A stretch of DNA of 64,000 nt from Rosellinia necatrix (taxonomy: Eukaryota > Ascomycota > Sordariomycetes > Xylariales > Xylariaceae). Shown piece by piece: positions 24,201-37,829 of this stretch (positions are counted from its first letter, which is position 1; every line of letters begins with the position of its first letter). The translations under genes and the position numbers were made by a program. The stretch lies in NCBI GenBank assembly GCA_021209875.1, contig JAGYVD010000006.1, positions 1,798,001-1,862,000 on the forward strand. The letters run 5' to 3'. The notes beneath the pieces were generated by a model. It was given only the letters and a program-made list of their open reading frames with translations, did no database searches and was not told the DNA's origin.

Positions 24201-27200
24201 ATACTAAAAAAAGTTTTATAAAATAGTTTTAAAAGTCTGTTTTTATTATTTATTTTTAATAGTTTTAAATAATATGTTTTTTTTATAAAGTTCTGCTGAA
24301 AACATATTTTGCAGTTTTTTAATTTTTTAACTAAAAACTCTTTTTTTTTTAATTTTAGCGCTTTAAGCCGCAGAATAGTTATAACAGCTTTAATAATTAA
24401 TTAAGCTTTTATAATAATACTAGCTAGTTTTTTAAATAAGTTTAAAAAAAAAAACCAGTTTTTTAATAATAAATATATACGCTGTTTTTTAAAAATAACG
24501 TTATTAATTTATATTATTTTATTAAAAAAATAATATTATATAGTTTATAGCGTTATTTTTTAATAGCTTAATATTTTATATTTTTATATTTTTTTATTAA
24601 ATATTAACAGCTTTTTTTAATAAGTAATAGCTGTTTAATTTAATAATATATAAATATGTTAAGTTTAGTTTAATATTATACTATATTTTATATAAAGTTT
24701 TATTTTTTATTTTTAAGCTAAGCTATAAATTTTTTAAATATACCGCTGTTTTAACTAGTACAGGCCAGTATTTTAAATTTATTTTACTAGCTATAATATT
24801 TATAAATAATCTATAGATAATTTTTTAATAACTTTTATAGCTTGTTTTATAATATTATTTTATTAATGCTAATTTATAGCAAAAAAATAAAATAATATTT
24901 TTGTTTTAATATATAAATTTAAAAGCGTTATTTATAAAACTTAACCTTTAATTTAATATAATAATATAGCAGCGTTATTTTAATTGTTTATATTAATTAA
25001 AAAAATTTAAATAATATTAATAAACTTAAATAAAAACTTTATAAAAAAGTCCAGGTTTTTAAATATAATTATTAATTATAATTATTTATTAAATAAATCT
25101 GTTATATTTTATAATATAGCTTTATTTTATTAATATTTTAATAAAATTAATATAAATAAATTTAAATTTATAAGTTTTTTAACTAAAGTTTTTTATATAG
25201 TTTTTTTATTTATTTTTAATATAAGTTTTATATAAGCAGTGCTTTTAAAAAATAGTATTTTTGTTATAAAATTTATTAATATTTAAAATTTTTAATTATT
25301 AATATATTTAAATCGGTTATATTAAACTTATATTTTAAAATTAAAAATAAAATAAATATAAAGCTTAACGTTTAAGCTAAATATATTAATATTAAAGCTT
25401 AACATATTAATTAAATATAAACCGCTGTTTATCCGCGCGTTAAAAAACATTTCTTGCTTTTAGCTTTAAATATTTTATTTTAATAAAAAAAATTCTATAT
25501 TTTTTAAATAATTAAAATATAAAAATTAAATTAATTTTTATTTTAAAACAGTATATTATTTTATAAAAATATTTTATATTTTTTACTGTTTATAAAAATA
25601 ATAATAATATAATTTTTATTTATTTAAATATAATTATTTTATTTTTAATTTTTATTATTTTTAGTTTATTATAACGTTTTAAATTAATAAAGCTGTTTTA
25701 TTTATAAAATATATATTAACTGCAGCTTAAATTAAAAATAATAACGTTATTAAAACGTTTTATAAAGTTTTAAGCAATTTATTTAATAATATTAGCTAGC
25801 AAAAATTATTTTAATATGTTAATAACTTATAAGTTGTTTAAAACGTTGCTAAAAAATTATATTTTTAAAACATATAATTTTAATATATTAGTATTAAATT
25901 TAGCTATTAAATAGCTTAGTTTAAGCATTTTTATAAAAAAATCTTTTATAAAGCTAAATATAATAAAACTAAAGTTATATTATTAGTTTTAATTAAGCTG
26001 GGCAGCAGCAAAAAAATATTTATTTATTTTATATTAAAGCTATTATTAAAGTTTTTATTTTTTAATACTTTTTTATTTTATTTTTATTAAGTTGCTTTTA
26101 AAAATAAAAGCTTTTTTAATATTAGTTTTAAATATAATTTATAATATTTAATTATTATATATATTTTTTTTTATAATTTATATAGTTTATAATTATAATT
26201 AATATAATATTAAAATTTTTATTAATTTTAATAATTATTTTTAGCTTAAGTTTTTAAACAGCGTTATTAAATATAATAGCTTTTTAATTATTATATTAGT
26301 TAAGTTTTTTTAAAAATAATTTAATAGTTTTATTTAAAAAATAAAAAAAAATATAGTTTAAGCTTAAAATAAATAAAATTTATTAAAAATATAAGTTTAT
26401 AAATTATATAATTAATATTTAAAATAGCTATATTATTATAAATAGTTTAAAGTTTTTTATAAGCTTTAATATAGTTTTACTGCTGCTTTTAAACTTATAT
26501 TATTTTATTAAACAAATAAAGCAGTATAAATAATATTTTTTAAGTTTAAAGTTTTTAAAATAATATTTTAAATTTAAAATATTATTTTATATTTAGTTTT
26601 ATTTATAAAATAGTTTTAAATATTAATTTTAAAACGTATTTATATAGCTGCATATTTTTAATCTGTTTATTTTTTATGTTTTAACGCGTTTTATATAATC
26701 GTTATTATTTTTGCTGGCTTTTTTTTAATATTAATATTTATATTTTTTAAATAAAAACGTTTATAGTTTTATATTGCTAAATAATTTTTATTTTTTAATA
26801 AATCTTATATAATTATTTAATAATTTTATTAAACTTATAATTATTAATATTAAGCTTTTTGCTGCTTATAATTTTATTGCTTTTATATTAGCATTTTAAA
26901 GCAGTTTTAATTTTAAAAACGTTAATATTTAAATTAAAAATAAAGCAAAGTTTTCTGTTTTTTTTTATATATTTACTTATATATAAAATATAAAATTAAA
27001 AATAAAATAATAAACTTTTTAAAATAACTATTTTAAAACTAAAAGTTTAATATTATTAAATAATAATAAAAAAAATATAAGCTGTAGACTTAATAATAAA
27101 TTTTTAAAAGTTTTATAATAATAAAAAATATATAATTATTTTTTAATATTATTTATAAAAAGTTTAATATAATTAAAATAAGTTTGTTAATAAAATAAAA

Positions 27201-27741
27201 AAATTACGTTTGTTTAAAAATAATAATATAAAAAATATTATAAAAGTTTTTTACAAAAATATTTATAAATATTTATAAATATTTTAAATATTTAATTAAA
27301 ATAATAATAACTTGCTAAAATAATAATCTGTTTTTTTATAATTTTATATTTAAAAAATAATAAAGTTTGCTAGATTTAATAATTAATAAATAAAAAATAA
27401 AATAAAAACTTTTTTAATAGTTTAATATTATTTAAAACTAAAAGCTTAAAATTACAGCTAATAATTATTAATAGTCTAGCTTTAATAAGTTCTGTGTTTT
27501 ATAAGCGCTAATAAGCTTTAAATTAATAATTTAATAGATTTTATAATTAATATTATTTTTAAACAAAATAATATATTATATTTATAACTTAGCGTTTTTT
27601 TTAATTTATTTTTAAATATTAATTTTTTATATAAACAGTTCTAGCTTTAAATCTTTTAGATCAAAAAATTAAATAATTTAGCTAAGTCTAAAAGTAAAAA
27701 CTAAATAAATAATACAAATAAGCAAGTCCGGGCTTATAACC

Positions 27742-27878
27742 TGTTAAAAGAAATAAATTATTATAATAGTTAAAATATATTCAAAGTATAGAATTAGTTA
27801 CAGAGATAGGTTAAAAGACCTGGGATATTCAGTAGAATATATATCCGGAGGTGTGGAGTGACCCACATACATTTGACA
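27742..27878. repeat. Right LTR of the first element
   Basis: The inner (5') end is mutated (TGTTAAAAGAAATAAATTAT, against TGTCAAGAGAAGTGGATCAT in the left LTR). The outer 3' end is intact and finishes with TGACA before the GAATG duplication. Confidence 0.88.
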
Positions 27879-27883
27879 GAATG

Positions 27884-28325
27884 CGAGCATCAATATGACT
27901 CCTAGAGGTGACCGAGGGGAAATATTCCAGGATCTCATCCCTTCATCGGAGCTACCTACGACCTATTCAATAATCTAGCCGAGCGAGACATCGCTCGCCT
28001 GTCCTTGGGCTCAGTTGCAACCTATGAATTCTACATCAATGCCACATCCTACTTCACGTACTATGGCTTGTTCTTTGGCGCATTGACGCCGAGTTTGCCA
28101 TAGAATGCGTGCACCAGCGCCGATATGGTGGCAACTAACCCGGCTCTCGCCACCCGCAGTCTACTAGCACCAGCGGGTGCCTTTGACACTGCATCGCCCG
28201 ATACCCGGATGCTTTAGGCTGCACTTGGCGCCCCTGGTATCGAGTACATATACCGCTTCGTAGCGTACTGTGGTCATTACCGGCACCTCGGCAACACGGT
28301 GCTATGGAAGGGAGCTCCTCAGACT
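27884..28325 (+). pseudogene. 3' part of the interrupted CE1-like esterase gene
   Basis: Directly after the target duplication, NASINMTPRGDRGEIFQDLI continues the esterase. A shift of one base then gives GATYDLFNNLAERDIARLSL, with the serine of the nucleophile elbow (usually GLSMGG, here RLSLGS), followed by YINATSYFTYYGLFFGALTP. A stop follows the last motif. A further stretch near 28215-28320 (GAPGIEYIYRFVAYCGHY) fits the catalytic-His end. At least one frameshift and several stops are present, so the gene is dead on both sides of the element. Confidence 0.72.
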
Positions 28326-28557
28326 AGAAGCTCGGGACACGGAGCTGTTCGTTTCATGAATGAATTTCATGGCCCAAGTGCTACGTATATAATTGAACGG
28401 TGAGTCCAATGGCCTTGTTTTGGCTCTGGACAAGGTAAAATTGAAATTAAGCTATCGGCTTCATAGCCACGATGCAACCTGTTACCTCTCTATATAAGTC
28501 TTGCACGACTGCAGTCTGCGTTATTCTCTACTTCTGCTAATCTCGCGATAGCGTCGC

Positions 28558-29730
28558 TCACCATAATGGTTTCTTAGACCGCTCGATTGCGACTCGGGTC
28601 GCCTCATCAATATCTACCTTAGGTAGCTTAAGTAGCTTATTCATCGTGCCCTTGCCCGCCTCAAAGTCACCGCATCCATCAGGGAAGAACACACGCGTGT
28701 ACATCATCTTAGCAAAGCCAACCCGCTGTCCCTCCTGTATGCCTTTCAGTCCATCTGCATATCGTTGATGCGAGAACTCTTTCTCAATCATCCAGTCACT
28801 CTCCTGGCTCCCAGTTACACGCAGCACAGATGCGAGAATATCCTTTTGGCTCACTGTGAAGGCGTTGATGAACAGCGGCTTGTTGCGGAAGTTTTCAAGG
28901 CAGACTCCCTCGAGGTTCCCGACCCCGGGTTTTATGGGAAGGCTGAGCAGAGCAGCTACTGCTCGACCGATCTGAAAATTGTTAGCGGGTGAAGCTTAAA
29001 CCGAGGTCTGTTGACCGGATAATTGAGCATGATTACCTGAGGCCAAGTGGAGAGAGACACATTGGCCTCACCCTCGTCAAAGAAGGTGACCTTGCGGTTC
29101 GCAAAATCAAAGCCAAACGCAGGCACTATCGCGAGACTCCATTCATACCAGAATCCGGTGATGATAGAGATATACGAGCTCTTACCAAGATCTTCAATCA
29201 TCTTCCTGATTGTCACTGAGCGTAGGTCATGGGATTAGCCGGTATGATCGAGACGAACAAGCTCAATATTGTGTCTGTAAAACGGCATCACTCACCCTTT
29301 GACTGGAAAGGAAATACGTCTTTCACGAGCGCCTCGTTGGTAGAGTCAGGGCTCCATTCGTTTGGCAGGATCCACGGCACATCAGCTTTAGCCGCAGCTT
29401 CGATAAGCTTGGGCTGTGTCTCCTTCGGCGCGGAGCCTCCTAAAGTGATAACGAGAGCCTCTTGACCTTGGAGTGCTTCTACTAGACTTTCGGGTTCATC
29501 GTAGTTGACATATCTGACTATGACACCTTCTGGGAGTTTCGTCTGGCTGCCGACCCGCGATATCGCCGTGACGGTATGCGTACCGGTTTTCAGGAGGGCT
29601 TTGGTCATGAAACGACCGCTGTTTCCGCCCGCCTGCACAATCTAATTAGTACCAAAGAAAGACATATTTCAGAGATATAGTTACATACCCCTACGATAGC
29701 AATTTTTGTGATACGGTTGGAAGACTCCAT
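28558..29730 (-). CDS. NmrA-like/isoflavone-reductase-like NAD(P)-binding protein
   Basis: Exons on the minus strand: 29689-29730, 29296-29632, 29037-29215 and 28558-28971. They are all in frame and give 323 aa. The dinucleotide-binding motif IVGAGGNSGRF spans the first junction (glycines 14, 16, 17 and 20). AISR and NYDEPESL follow at the usual spacing, then ALVITLGG and ILPNEWSPD. This is the layout of atypical short-chain dehydrogenases of the NmrA/isoflavone-reductase group, which act either as reductases or as redox-sensing regulators. Choosing the TGCAG acceptor rather than the upstream TTAG gives the canonical GxGGxxG. Length is normal for the family. It is oriented toward the esterase relic. 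Substrate or regulatory partner is unknown. Confidence 0.88.
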
Positions 29731-31309
29731 TGCTTGTGTCTCGGCCGAGCTCTACTTTAAATCAGACAGGACAATTCTTCTAGATAATCCACACTCTCAA
29801 AGCATTTTCTCCTCGGCAGATATAGCAACACTAGTTTCTTTTAAATATGTACTTATACTGCGGAATCCATTATAAACGGGAAGAACAGATGGCCTAAATC
29901 CAGAAAGGATATTGCAAACAGGCGCAAGGGAACCGATCTATCACGCTTAGCCTAGAGCTATTTCCCTATCTTTTCCCAGATAGTGTTAGCAGACGGCCAA
30001 GGCAGCGGACATAAGAATCCGAGATGCTTTAGTGGAGATAACGGAGAAAGATGCGGTCCGTTATTAGTACAGCTAGTTACAACTATCTGTGTAGCTTGGA
30101 GGTGCTATCCGGAGTTACCTCCAATTGCTTGCCTCCGGGTATAATCTCCGGGTTTGCTAAATATGAGGCGGAGACTCATGTCCATGAAGTCATAATACTA
30201 CCAAATTAAATGCGAAGATGAAATGAATAGCCCCGGAAACCAGGCTGGTGATAGAGGCCTAAGTGCCACTGTGAACACACTGCGGCTAATCACAGGCTTG
30301 GAAAGGCTTGATCCTCTTATGGTGCGCATATAAGGCGGTCAGTTCGATCTTGTATTTACTCCACAACTTGACGAGATAGATCACACTACTAAGTAGACAG
30401 ACTGCCACGCGCCTTAGTTAAAAGTGGCTTTGAGTATTACGCTATTAAGAATTAGCGAGGAAGGTAGTGAAAGCAAGGTGTAGAGGAATGGGGGAGGTAG
30501 GATTGCGTGAGTACGACATATAGGGGATAGGTGGCAATCACCGGTTACATTAAGCGAGATGGGTCATCTTGGTAGATGTAGGAACAAAGCATTTGGACAA
30601 GCGAGACTGGCTTGCCGGGGCGTTTGCAGTACCACCGTCCGTAGAATCACGCTGGCGCTGGTTGACGAAAATATTCAAGTAGAGCATTTTGGATATCTCA
30701 GACCAACCTCCCTTGGGCATGGTTATGCCTACAAGTAGGCCATAGTGTACTATCAACCATAGAATACGCTAAATTTCTAACTGATAAGATGAAAAATATC
30801 ACAGCATTCAACAACAACCCATGGGGCGTTTATGTCAGCGTCACCAAATCTGGCGGAAGAGGAAGCGAGGGTTGACTTACTGCCAAGGCCAACGGAGGAA
30901 TGGACATATGGGGTGCCAGATCTAGACTACATTTTGTCAAAAGCCTGGAATCTGGAGAGACGGTCCACACTATGCTCTGGGTTCCAGTAAAGGCTGCGCG
31001 GGTCAACGCTTATCGAAGTCACTTCGTCCAGTCATCAATAGGGTTGAACCTTGCCCCTATACCAGTAACTACCTTCTACCTATCTGCAACCGAATCATGA
31101 TAATTCTTCACTCTGGATATCTCGTCCTTCCGCGTATTAAATAAATGGACAAGAGAAAGAAAATGAAGATTGGCGGGGGAATCATACTAATGAAACAAGT
31201 TTAATTAGATGTATTTCAAGTATACTTTACTCTTTTGATCCCCGTATTACACTTGTACAACACTCACGCATTCGAGCTTGTTAAACCATCTAACCCTTTT
31301 AATCTCATC
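29731..31309. other. Intergenic, no supported gene
   Basis: Lies upstream of the NmrA-like gene and downstream of the EEP gene. Short frames at 30550-30756 (-) and 30900-31100 (+) lack motifs and splice logic. Confidence 0.5.
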
Positions 31310-32338
31310 TCAGAGCAGGCCGTTCCCCGACTGCGGCGGCACGACGGCGATCTCGGCCATGACCCCCAAGTGGTCCGTGACCCACGGCCTCTCGAACCCG
31401 AGCGCGACGATCTCCCCGCGTGCCTCCTCGCCCTCCGCCATCACGTCCCGACCGAATCTCGCAAACCGGACGAGCCTGGCGGCGCCGCAGTAGTACACCT
31501 TGTCCATGCGGGAGCAGCCGAACCGGTCCCGGAGCGCGGTCGCCGCCTGCTGGCCCCAGGTGTAGGCGTCGTCCGTGTCCTCGCGCCCGCCGGCCTCGAG
31601 GAAGGCGTCGCGCAGGCCGTTGGCCCCGTGCAGCGTGCGGTCGAACGGCTGGATGGCGTTGAAGTCGCCCGCCGCGACCGCGACGTCCGCCTGCCCCCCG
31701 TGCATGTACCGCGCGACGAGCTCCATCTGGGATGGCCGGAACGGGGGGTCGAAGGCCATGGATTCGAGGTGCGTGTTGCAGAGGCGGACCCGCCGGCCGC
31801 CGACCCGGACGTCGACGAAGAGGCCGTCGCGGTCCATCCGCGTCTTGGAATAGTGCACGCGGAAGACGGCGGCGACGGGGAGCCGGGCGTCGGCCAGCGT
31901 GGTGGTCCCGTATTGCGTGGTGGCCCAATTGGCGTGGTCCAGGTCGGTGATGTGGAAGTGCTCCCGCACCCAGGGCTGGGCCGTGATGGTGGCGAAGTCG
32001 GACGGCGTGCATTCCTGCAGGAATATCACCGGGGCGGTGCTCGGCGGGAGGTCCTTGGAGCTGACCAGCTCGTGAAGGTGGGCCAGGGCCGGTTTCATCC
32101 GGGCCTCGGCGAAGGGGAGGATAAAGTCGATATTCCAACTGTAGACAGCGATGTTGGTGATTTCCGCAGACTCTTCATTGTGGGCGCCGTCTGGGGACGG
32201 AGATTTGGACACCCAAGATGAGTGCGCGCTGTCGAAGGCATAGTAAGGCTGGGGGTGAGGCTCATCCGCATTCCACGGCACGGAAGTCTTCCTCTGGGCC
32301 GTGCCGTCCCTGATGGCTTGGGCGACAATGGGCTCCAT
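31310..32338 (-). CDS. Endonuclease/exonuclease/phosphatase (EEP) family protein, TDP2-like
   Basis: Single exon, 342 aa. The EEP motifs appear in order: YSWNID (66-71), FLQE (106-109, metal-binding Glu), CNTHLES (187-193), GDFNA (224-228), DKVYY (279-283) and the terminal TDHLGV (321-326, catalytic Asp-His). This is a Mg-dependent phosphodiesterase or nuclease fold. The WNID start and NTHLES motif resemble tyrosyl-DNA phosphodiesterase 2 relatives common in fungi. No signal peptide or membrane segment is seen, so a nuclear or cytosolic role is likely. The coding sequence is much more GC-rich than its surroundings and lies only 530 bp from the RIP-degraded element, yet is fully open. Confidence 0.9.
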   Translation of the reverse strand: MEPIVAQAIRDGTAQRKTSVPWNADEPHPQPYYAFDSAHSSWVSKSPSPDGAHNEESAEITNIAVYSWNIDFILPFAEARMKPALAHLHELVSSKDLPPSTAPVIFLQECTPSDFATITAQPWVREHFHITDLDHANWATTQYGTTTLADARLPVAAVFRVHYSKTRMDRDGLFVDVRVGGRRVRLCNTHLESMAFDPPFRPSQMELVARYMHGGQADVAVAAGDFNAIQPFDRTLHGANGLRDAFLEAGGREDTDDAYTWGQQAATALRDRFGCSRMDKVYYCGAARLVRFARFGRDVMAEGEEARGEIVALGFERPWVTDHLGVMAEIAVVPPQSGNGLL

Positions 32339-32869
32339 ATTGTAAGACGCGGTGTAATCAGTGGTTCAGCAAAGGCTTCAAGTGAAGGCTTTGGGAGGAT
32401 GTAGTGAGATTCGGCGTTAGATGTGTTGATAAGGCGGTCATGGATTTTTCGAAAGTGAAAGATCAATCGCTGGTGTGAGAAGCGCGGGGTATGACTTTAA
32501 ATGTGGCTGACTGTAATATGATTGATATCGTGTGATGCTATCATCTCCCATTTGGCTTTTGAATAGAATCAGAAACACAGGGCTGCATAATCGGGGCTGA
32601 GCCTCGAGAGTTATCATCTAGGTTGTAAACAACACGGTTGATACGAAAAGATTCACGCGTCCGCTAACGACTAACCATGTCTAGTTACAGATCTTACTGA
32701 AGTATTATAAATCAATACTACCATTAGGTTATACTTCGCCTCGCCGCTTCTAATACCTATTGTAAGTAAATAAGGAAGTAGGAATTAGTATGAAGAGCCG
32801 TGGTACGTCGTATTGCCTCCTTCGCATCTGTATAATACTGAAGCTGGCTTTATATAAATAGGGAGATAG
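32339..32869. other. Intergenic between the EEP gene and the second LTR element
   Basis: Promoter side of the EEP gene, with no gene. It ends in the GATAG target duplication (32865-32869) of the element that starts at 32870. Confidence 0.6.
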
Positions 32870-33031
32870 TGTTACAGTTCATACTGCTGGTAGTTCTAAA
32901 AATAACTTATGTTATTGCATAAAGAGAGAAAACTTCTTGCTTAGTTAGTCGCTAGCTATTTGTTTTTTTTATATATAGTATTTTAGCCCGTGTTTTAATA
33001 AAGTTTTTAAATTAAAACTAGTTTTATAATA
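32870..33031. repeat. Left LTR of the second element
   Basis: Pairs with 45219-45380. The outer half (TGTTACAGTTCATACTGCTGG) is intact. The inner end is converted: ACTAGTTTTATAATA stands where the right LTR has ACTAGTTCCGTGACA. Confidence 0.87.
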
Positions 33032-34207
33032 ATATTTTTTTTTAAACTATAAATATTTTTATTTATAAAATAAAATTTTTAATAAATAATAATTAAATAT
33101 TTTTTAAAGTTTTAGCGTTATAAAATAAATATTATATAATATATTTTTTTAAACTATTAAATAAACGTTTTTTTATTTTTTTAAAAATAAGTTTATAATA
33201 ATATAAAGTTTATATACTGTTTTTATAAAATAAATATTATATAATATATTTTTTTTTAAATTATTAAATATATATTTTTTTTTTTTTTTTAAATATAAGC
33301 TGTTAATAATATAAAACTTGTTTGTTATTTTTAAATATAAATATTTTTTAATTTATTTATTTTTTTTTTTTTTAGTTTTTTAAGATTTTTTTTATTGTTT
33401 TATTTTTATTTTATTTTTTTATTTTAAAAACTTTTGCTTTATTTTTTTTTCTGTTTTTATTTTGCTGCTTTTTATATTTTTTATTATTTAGTTTTTATAA
33501 AAAAATTTTATTTTATTATTTATATATTTAAATATAAAAATATTAAAAAACAGCTTTATTATTTAAAAATAATTAAATTATATATCTGCTAGTTTTTATT
33601 AATAAAAAACTATTAAATATTAATAATATATAAAATATAAAAATATTTATAAGCTTATAAATATATATTTATTTATTATTTTTTATTATTATATTTTAAG
33701 TTTTTTATTTTAAATATTAATTTATAATTATTAAACTATTTTAATTATATTAAATAATACTGCTAATTTAATAATAATTTTATTTAATATAGCTATTTTT
33801 AATTTTTAAAAAAAAACTAATAATAATAATATATTATTAAACTAAAAATATAATTTTTATTTAAGCTTTATTATTATTTTAATAAATTATATATTAATTT
33901 AGTTTTTTTTAAAATATAAAAAAAATACTATAAATAATATTTTTAACTAGCGTTAAAAAATAAAAATAATATATTTTATTTTTTTTTTTTTTATTATTTT
34001 TAATATATTTTTAATAATTTTATAAATAAGCTTATAATAATTTTTTATTTTTATTATTAATTTGTTTTTATATTTAATTATTTTTTATTATAAAAATATT
34101 ATTATTATTATAGCTTAAAAAATAAACAGTTTTTTGTTTTTTTTAGCAATATAAAAGCTGCTGTTTAATAAATTGCTAAAAAAATTTTATAAATATTTTA
34201 TTATAAG

Positions 34208-34464
<257 letters not shown>

Positions 34465-34480
34465 GTCACATGCATACATA

Positions 34481-34750
34481 AGCCCTGCAGACCCCACGCA
34501 GCGGACTGCACCTGCGCACGCGTGCTACGCGATATAAATCCCCGACTAAATTTAAACATAAATACGGCCAGTCCAGAAAAACAGCTTTTGGCTGTTTATA
34601 TAAAAGTAGGAAACTAACTATTAAAAAGTTGTTTATATAATAAAACGCAAGCTAAATAGTTAGTTTATTTATACGTTTAGTTTTTTATTTATAACTTTTA
34701 ATTTTTTATAATTTTATTACGTTTATAAGCTTGCTTTAAGCTTTTAATTT
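34481..34750 (+). repeat. Internal 275-bp repeat, copy 1
   Basis: Starts near AGCCCTGCAGACC and includes TATAAATCCCCGACTAAATT and a small hairpin (AACAGC, short loop, GCTGTT). Its first 80 bases remain GC-rich although the surroundings are RIPed. Copies 2 and 3 lie at about 38270-38546 and 38983-39258. Confidence 0.8.
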
Positions 34751-37700
34751 TTTTATAAAAATTATTTATTATTATATTTTTATTTTAATAATAGCTTTTA
34801 ATTTAATTTTTTTTTTTTATTATTTTTTGTTGTAAAATTAAATATAAATAAAAACATATAGTTTTATATTTATATTTTATATTAATAAAAATTATATTAA
34901 AACAGTTTTAATTATATACTATAAAACTTTTAAACTTTTATTTTTAAACTTATTAATATATATAAATAATATAGCTAAATTAATAAAACTTTTATACGAT
35001 ATAAATATATAAAATAAATAAAATATTTTTATTTTAATTAAAAATATTAAAAATTTAAAATTTTAATATTTTAAAATTTTTAAAAATATTAAAAAATATA
35101 TTTAATATTATTATTAACAAGCTTTTAAACTTTTTAAAAAACAGTTTTTAAAAATTATTAATAATAAAAATTAAAAATATTATTTTTAAAAACTTATTTT
35201 AATTTAAAATAATAAATAAAAAATATTTTATAAAGTTATATTTATATATAATAAAAAAAATATTTTAAAATATTTATAATTATATAAATAAAAATAAAAC
35301 AAAATTATAACCTGTTTTAAAAATTTTTAGCTAAACGTAGACTATAAGCAGATAAAAATAAATTATTTATTTTAGCTTAAAAATAATAAATATTATTTAT
35401 ATAAAAAATATAGCAGAACTTAATAAAACTTTTGCTAAAATTATTATTTATTAAAAAATTAAAAATTTAAAATAAATAAACTTATTTTTAAAATTTATAT
35501 AAATTTATAAATAAAAAGTTATAAAAAAATTAAACGTTAACTTATATATTTATAAAATATTATATAATATATTGTTTTAAAAATAATATGCTAATAATAT
35601 TTAAGCATTAAAAAAACTATTAAAAGTTTTAAAAAAACTTAAAAAACATTTTAAAAAAAAACTTAAAGCTTTAAAAACGTTAAAAAATAAAAACAAACTT
35701 AAAAATAAACTTTAAAAAAAATTAAATATAATATTTTTTTATTTTTTAAACAACATTTTAATTAAATTATTAATTAATATATAAATTAAACTTTTAATTA
35801 AAATACTTATAATTATTTTATTAATGTTTAGTTTAATTAAAAAATTTATATATTAAATAAAATATTACTACTTTTTAAAATAAAAAATAGCTTAGCATTA
35901 AAAATAAATATTTTATTTATATAGCTAAAAATAATAAACTGTTTAAAAAGCTTAAAATAATTTTAAAATTAAAATTAAATAAAAAGCTAAAATTAATAAA
36001 CTATTTATAAAACTTTATAACTTAAAACTTAATATTTTAAAATTAACAGTTAATTTAAAAAAATAAAACATTATATAAAATAAAAATTAAAAAAAACAAT
36101 TTAAGCTTATAAAACAGATTAATAAATTTTATAATGTTTTTTTTAGTTTATTAAAATAAACTAAAATTAAATAATATTTAAAAATATTTACAAAAATATA
36201 AACTTTTATAACAGCATTTAATAAAAACTTAAAAATAATAATAATATTTTTAAATTAATATTATAAAATTATAAAAATATTTAAATAACGCAAAAATAAC
36301 TTTAAAAAGTTATTATAATAAAAGCTTTTATTTAAAATAATATTATATAAAATAAAATTAAAACTTTTATTAATATATTATTAAAATATTTGCTAAATTT
36401 TATTAAATAAAAAAAAAAATTTTTAATAAGCTAAAATTATAAAAACAAGTTTTTATATTTATAAAATTATTTAAAATTTATAAAAACTTTTATTTTTAAA
36501 TTTATTATTTTTATTATAAAACAACATATAATCTAGCCGCTAAAATCTTATTTAAATTTTTAAAAAATAATTAATAATAATATATAGATTATTATATTAT
36601 TAAAACAACTTTATATAACGCTATTATTTTTAAAAATATAATTATAACGTATTTTTTAATAACTATAAATATAATAACATATTATTTTAACATTTTTTAA
36701 AACTAATTAAAAAATATATAAACATATAATATAAAAACACAGTAATTTACGTTATATAAGACTATATTAAGCTTAAATAACAAATAAACTTGCAAATATT
36801 ACTAATAACTATTTTATATTTAAATACAGCTTAAAATATTTTTATTAATAAAAAAACTAGCTATAAAAATTGCTTGCTTTTTAATATTATTAACTTTTAT
36901 ATAATAAAACATAAATTATATATTAATAATTATTTTAATATTTTATATTATAAAAATATATTAATAATATTTTATATATTTATATTAATAATTTTATATT
37001 ATAAACATTAATAAAAATTAAAAAGCTTGTTAAACTAATACTTAAATTAATTTATATTTAAAAATAAAAATATTTACTACGTTTTTAAACTTTAAAATTA
37101 AAATATTAAATAAAATTAAGTTTAAACCGTTTAAAAACTATTTAATTATTTTAAAAAATTTTATAAACTTTAATATATTTTAAATAAATAAAAAAACACG
37201 TTTATTAAAAACTTTAATAAATAGTTATATTTTTATTAATAATAAAAACATATTTTTTGCTGTTAAAAATTTTAAACAGATTTATTTTGCTAAAAACTAC
37301 TTATATAAAATTATTATAAATTAAATTTTAAAATATATAATTAAACGCTAGAAAAACTGTTTTAATAAAAAAAAAAAAAAAAATAAAAATTAAATTAAAA
37401 TTTCCGTTTATTTTAAAATTATATATAAATAATATATAAAATAATATTAATTTAAACATAATATTTAATATAATATAAAATATTTAAAACTTTATAAAAA
37501 TAATATTTTTTAAAGCTTTTAAAAATAAAATATAATCGTGTTTTAAAAAAACACATAATATAAAAAATCTATTTAAATTTTTAAATGCTATTTTTATTTA
37601 ATATTTAAATAATAAAATAAATACTAACTTATTATTAAACCTGCTACTGTTAATTAGCGTTTTTTAAAAAATACTGCTATATACGTTTAATTTTAAAGCT

Positions 37701-37829
37701 TTTATAAAATTTAAAAAAAAAAATTACTTAAGCTTTTAAATAATTAAAAAAACTAACTTTAAAAGACTTTTTTATAAATAATATTACGTTTTATAATAAG
37801 TTATAATAAAGTTGCATTATAATTAACAA

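Larger units (their letters stand above)
21077..27878. mobile_element. RIP-degraded LTR retrotransposon inserted in an esterase gene
   Basis: A 6,802-bp element bounded by direct terminal repeats at 21077-21213 and 27742-27878 (137 bp each). It starts TGTCA and ends TGACA, and is flanked by a perfect 5-bp target duplication GAATG (21072-21076 and 27879-27883). The interior is almost pure A+T, with CpA/TpG scarce and no coding frame left, as expected after heavy RIP. Size and LTR ends fit a Gypsy or Copia element, but gag/pol motifs are unreadable, so superfamily and strand remain open. Confidence 0.9.

Noticed and set aside
31235..32221. 328-codon plus-strand frame
   Set aside because: Antisense of the EEP gene, whose motifs are complete on the minus strand.
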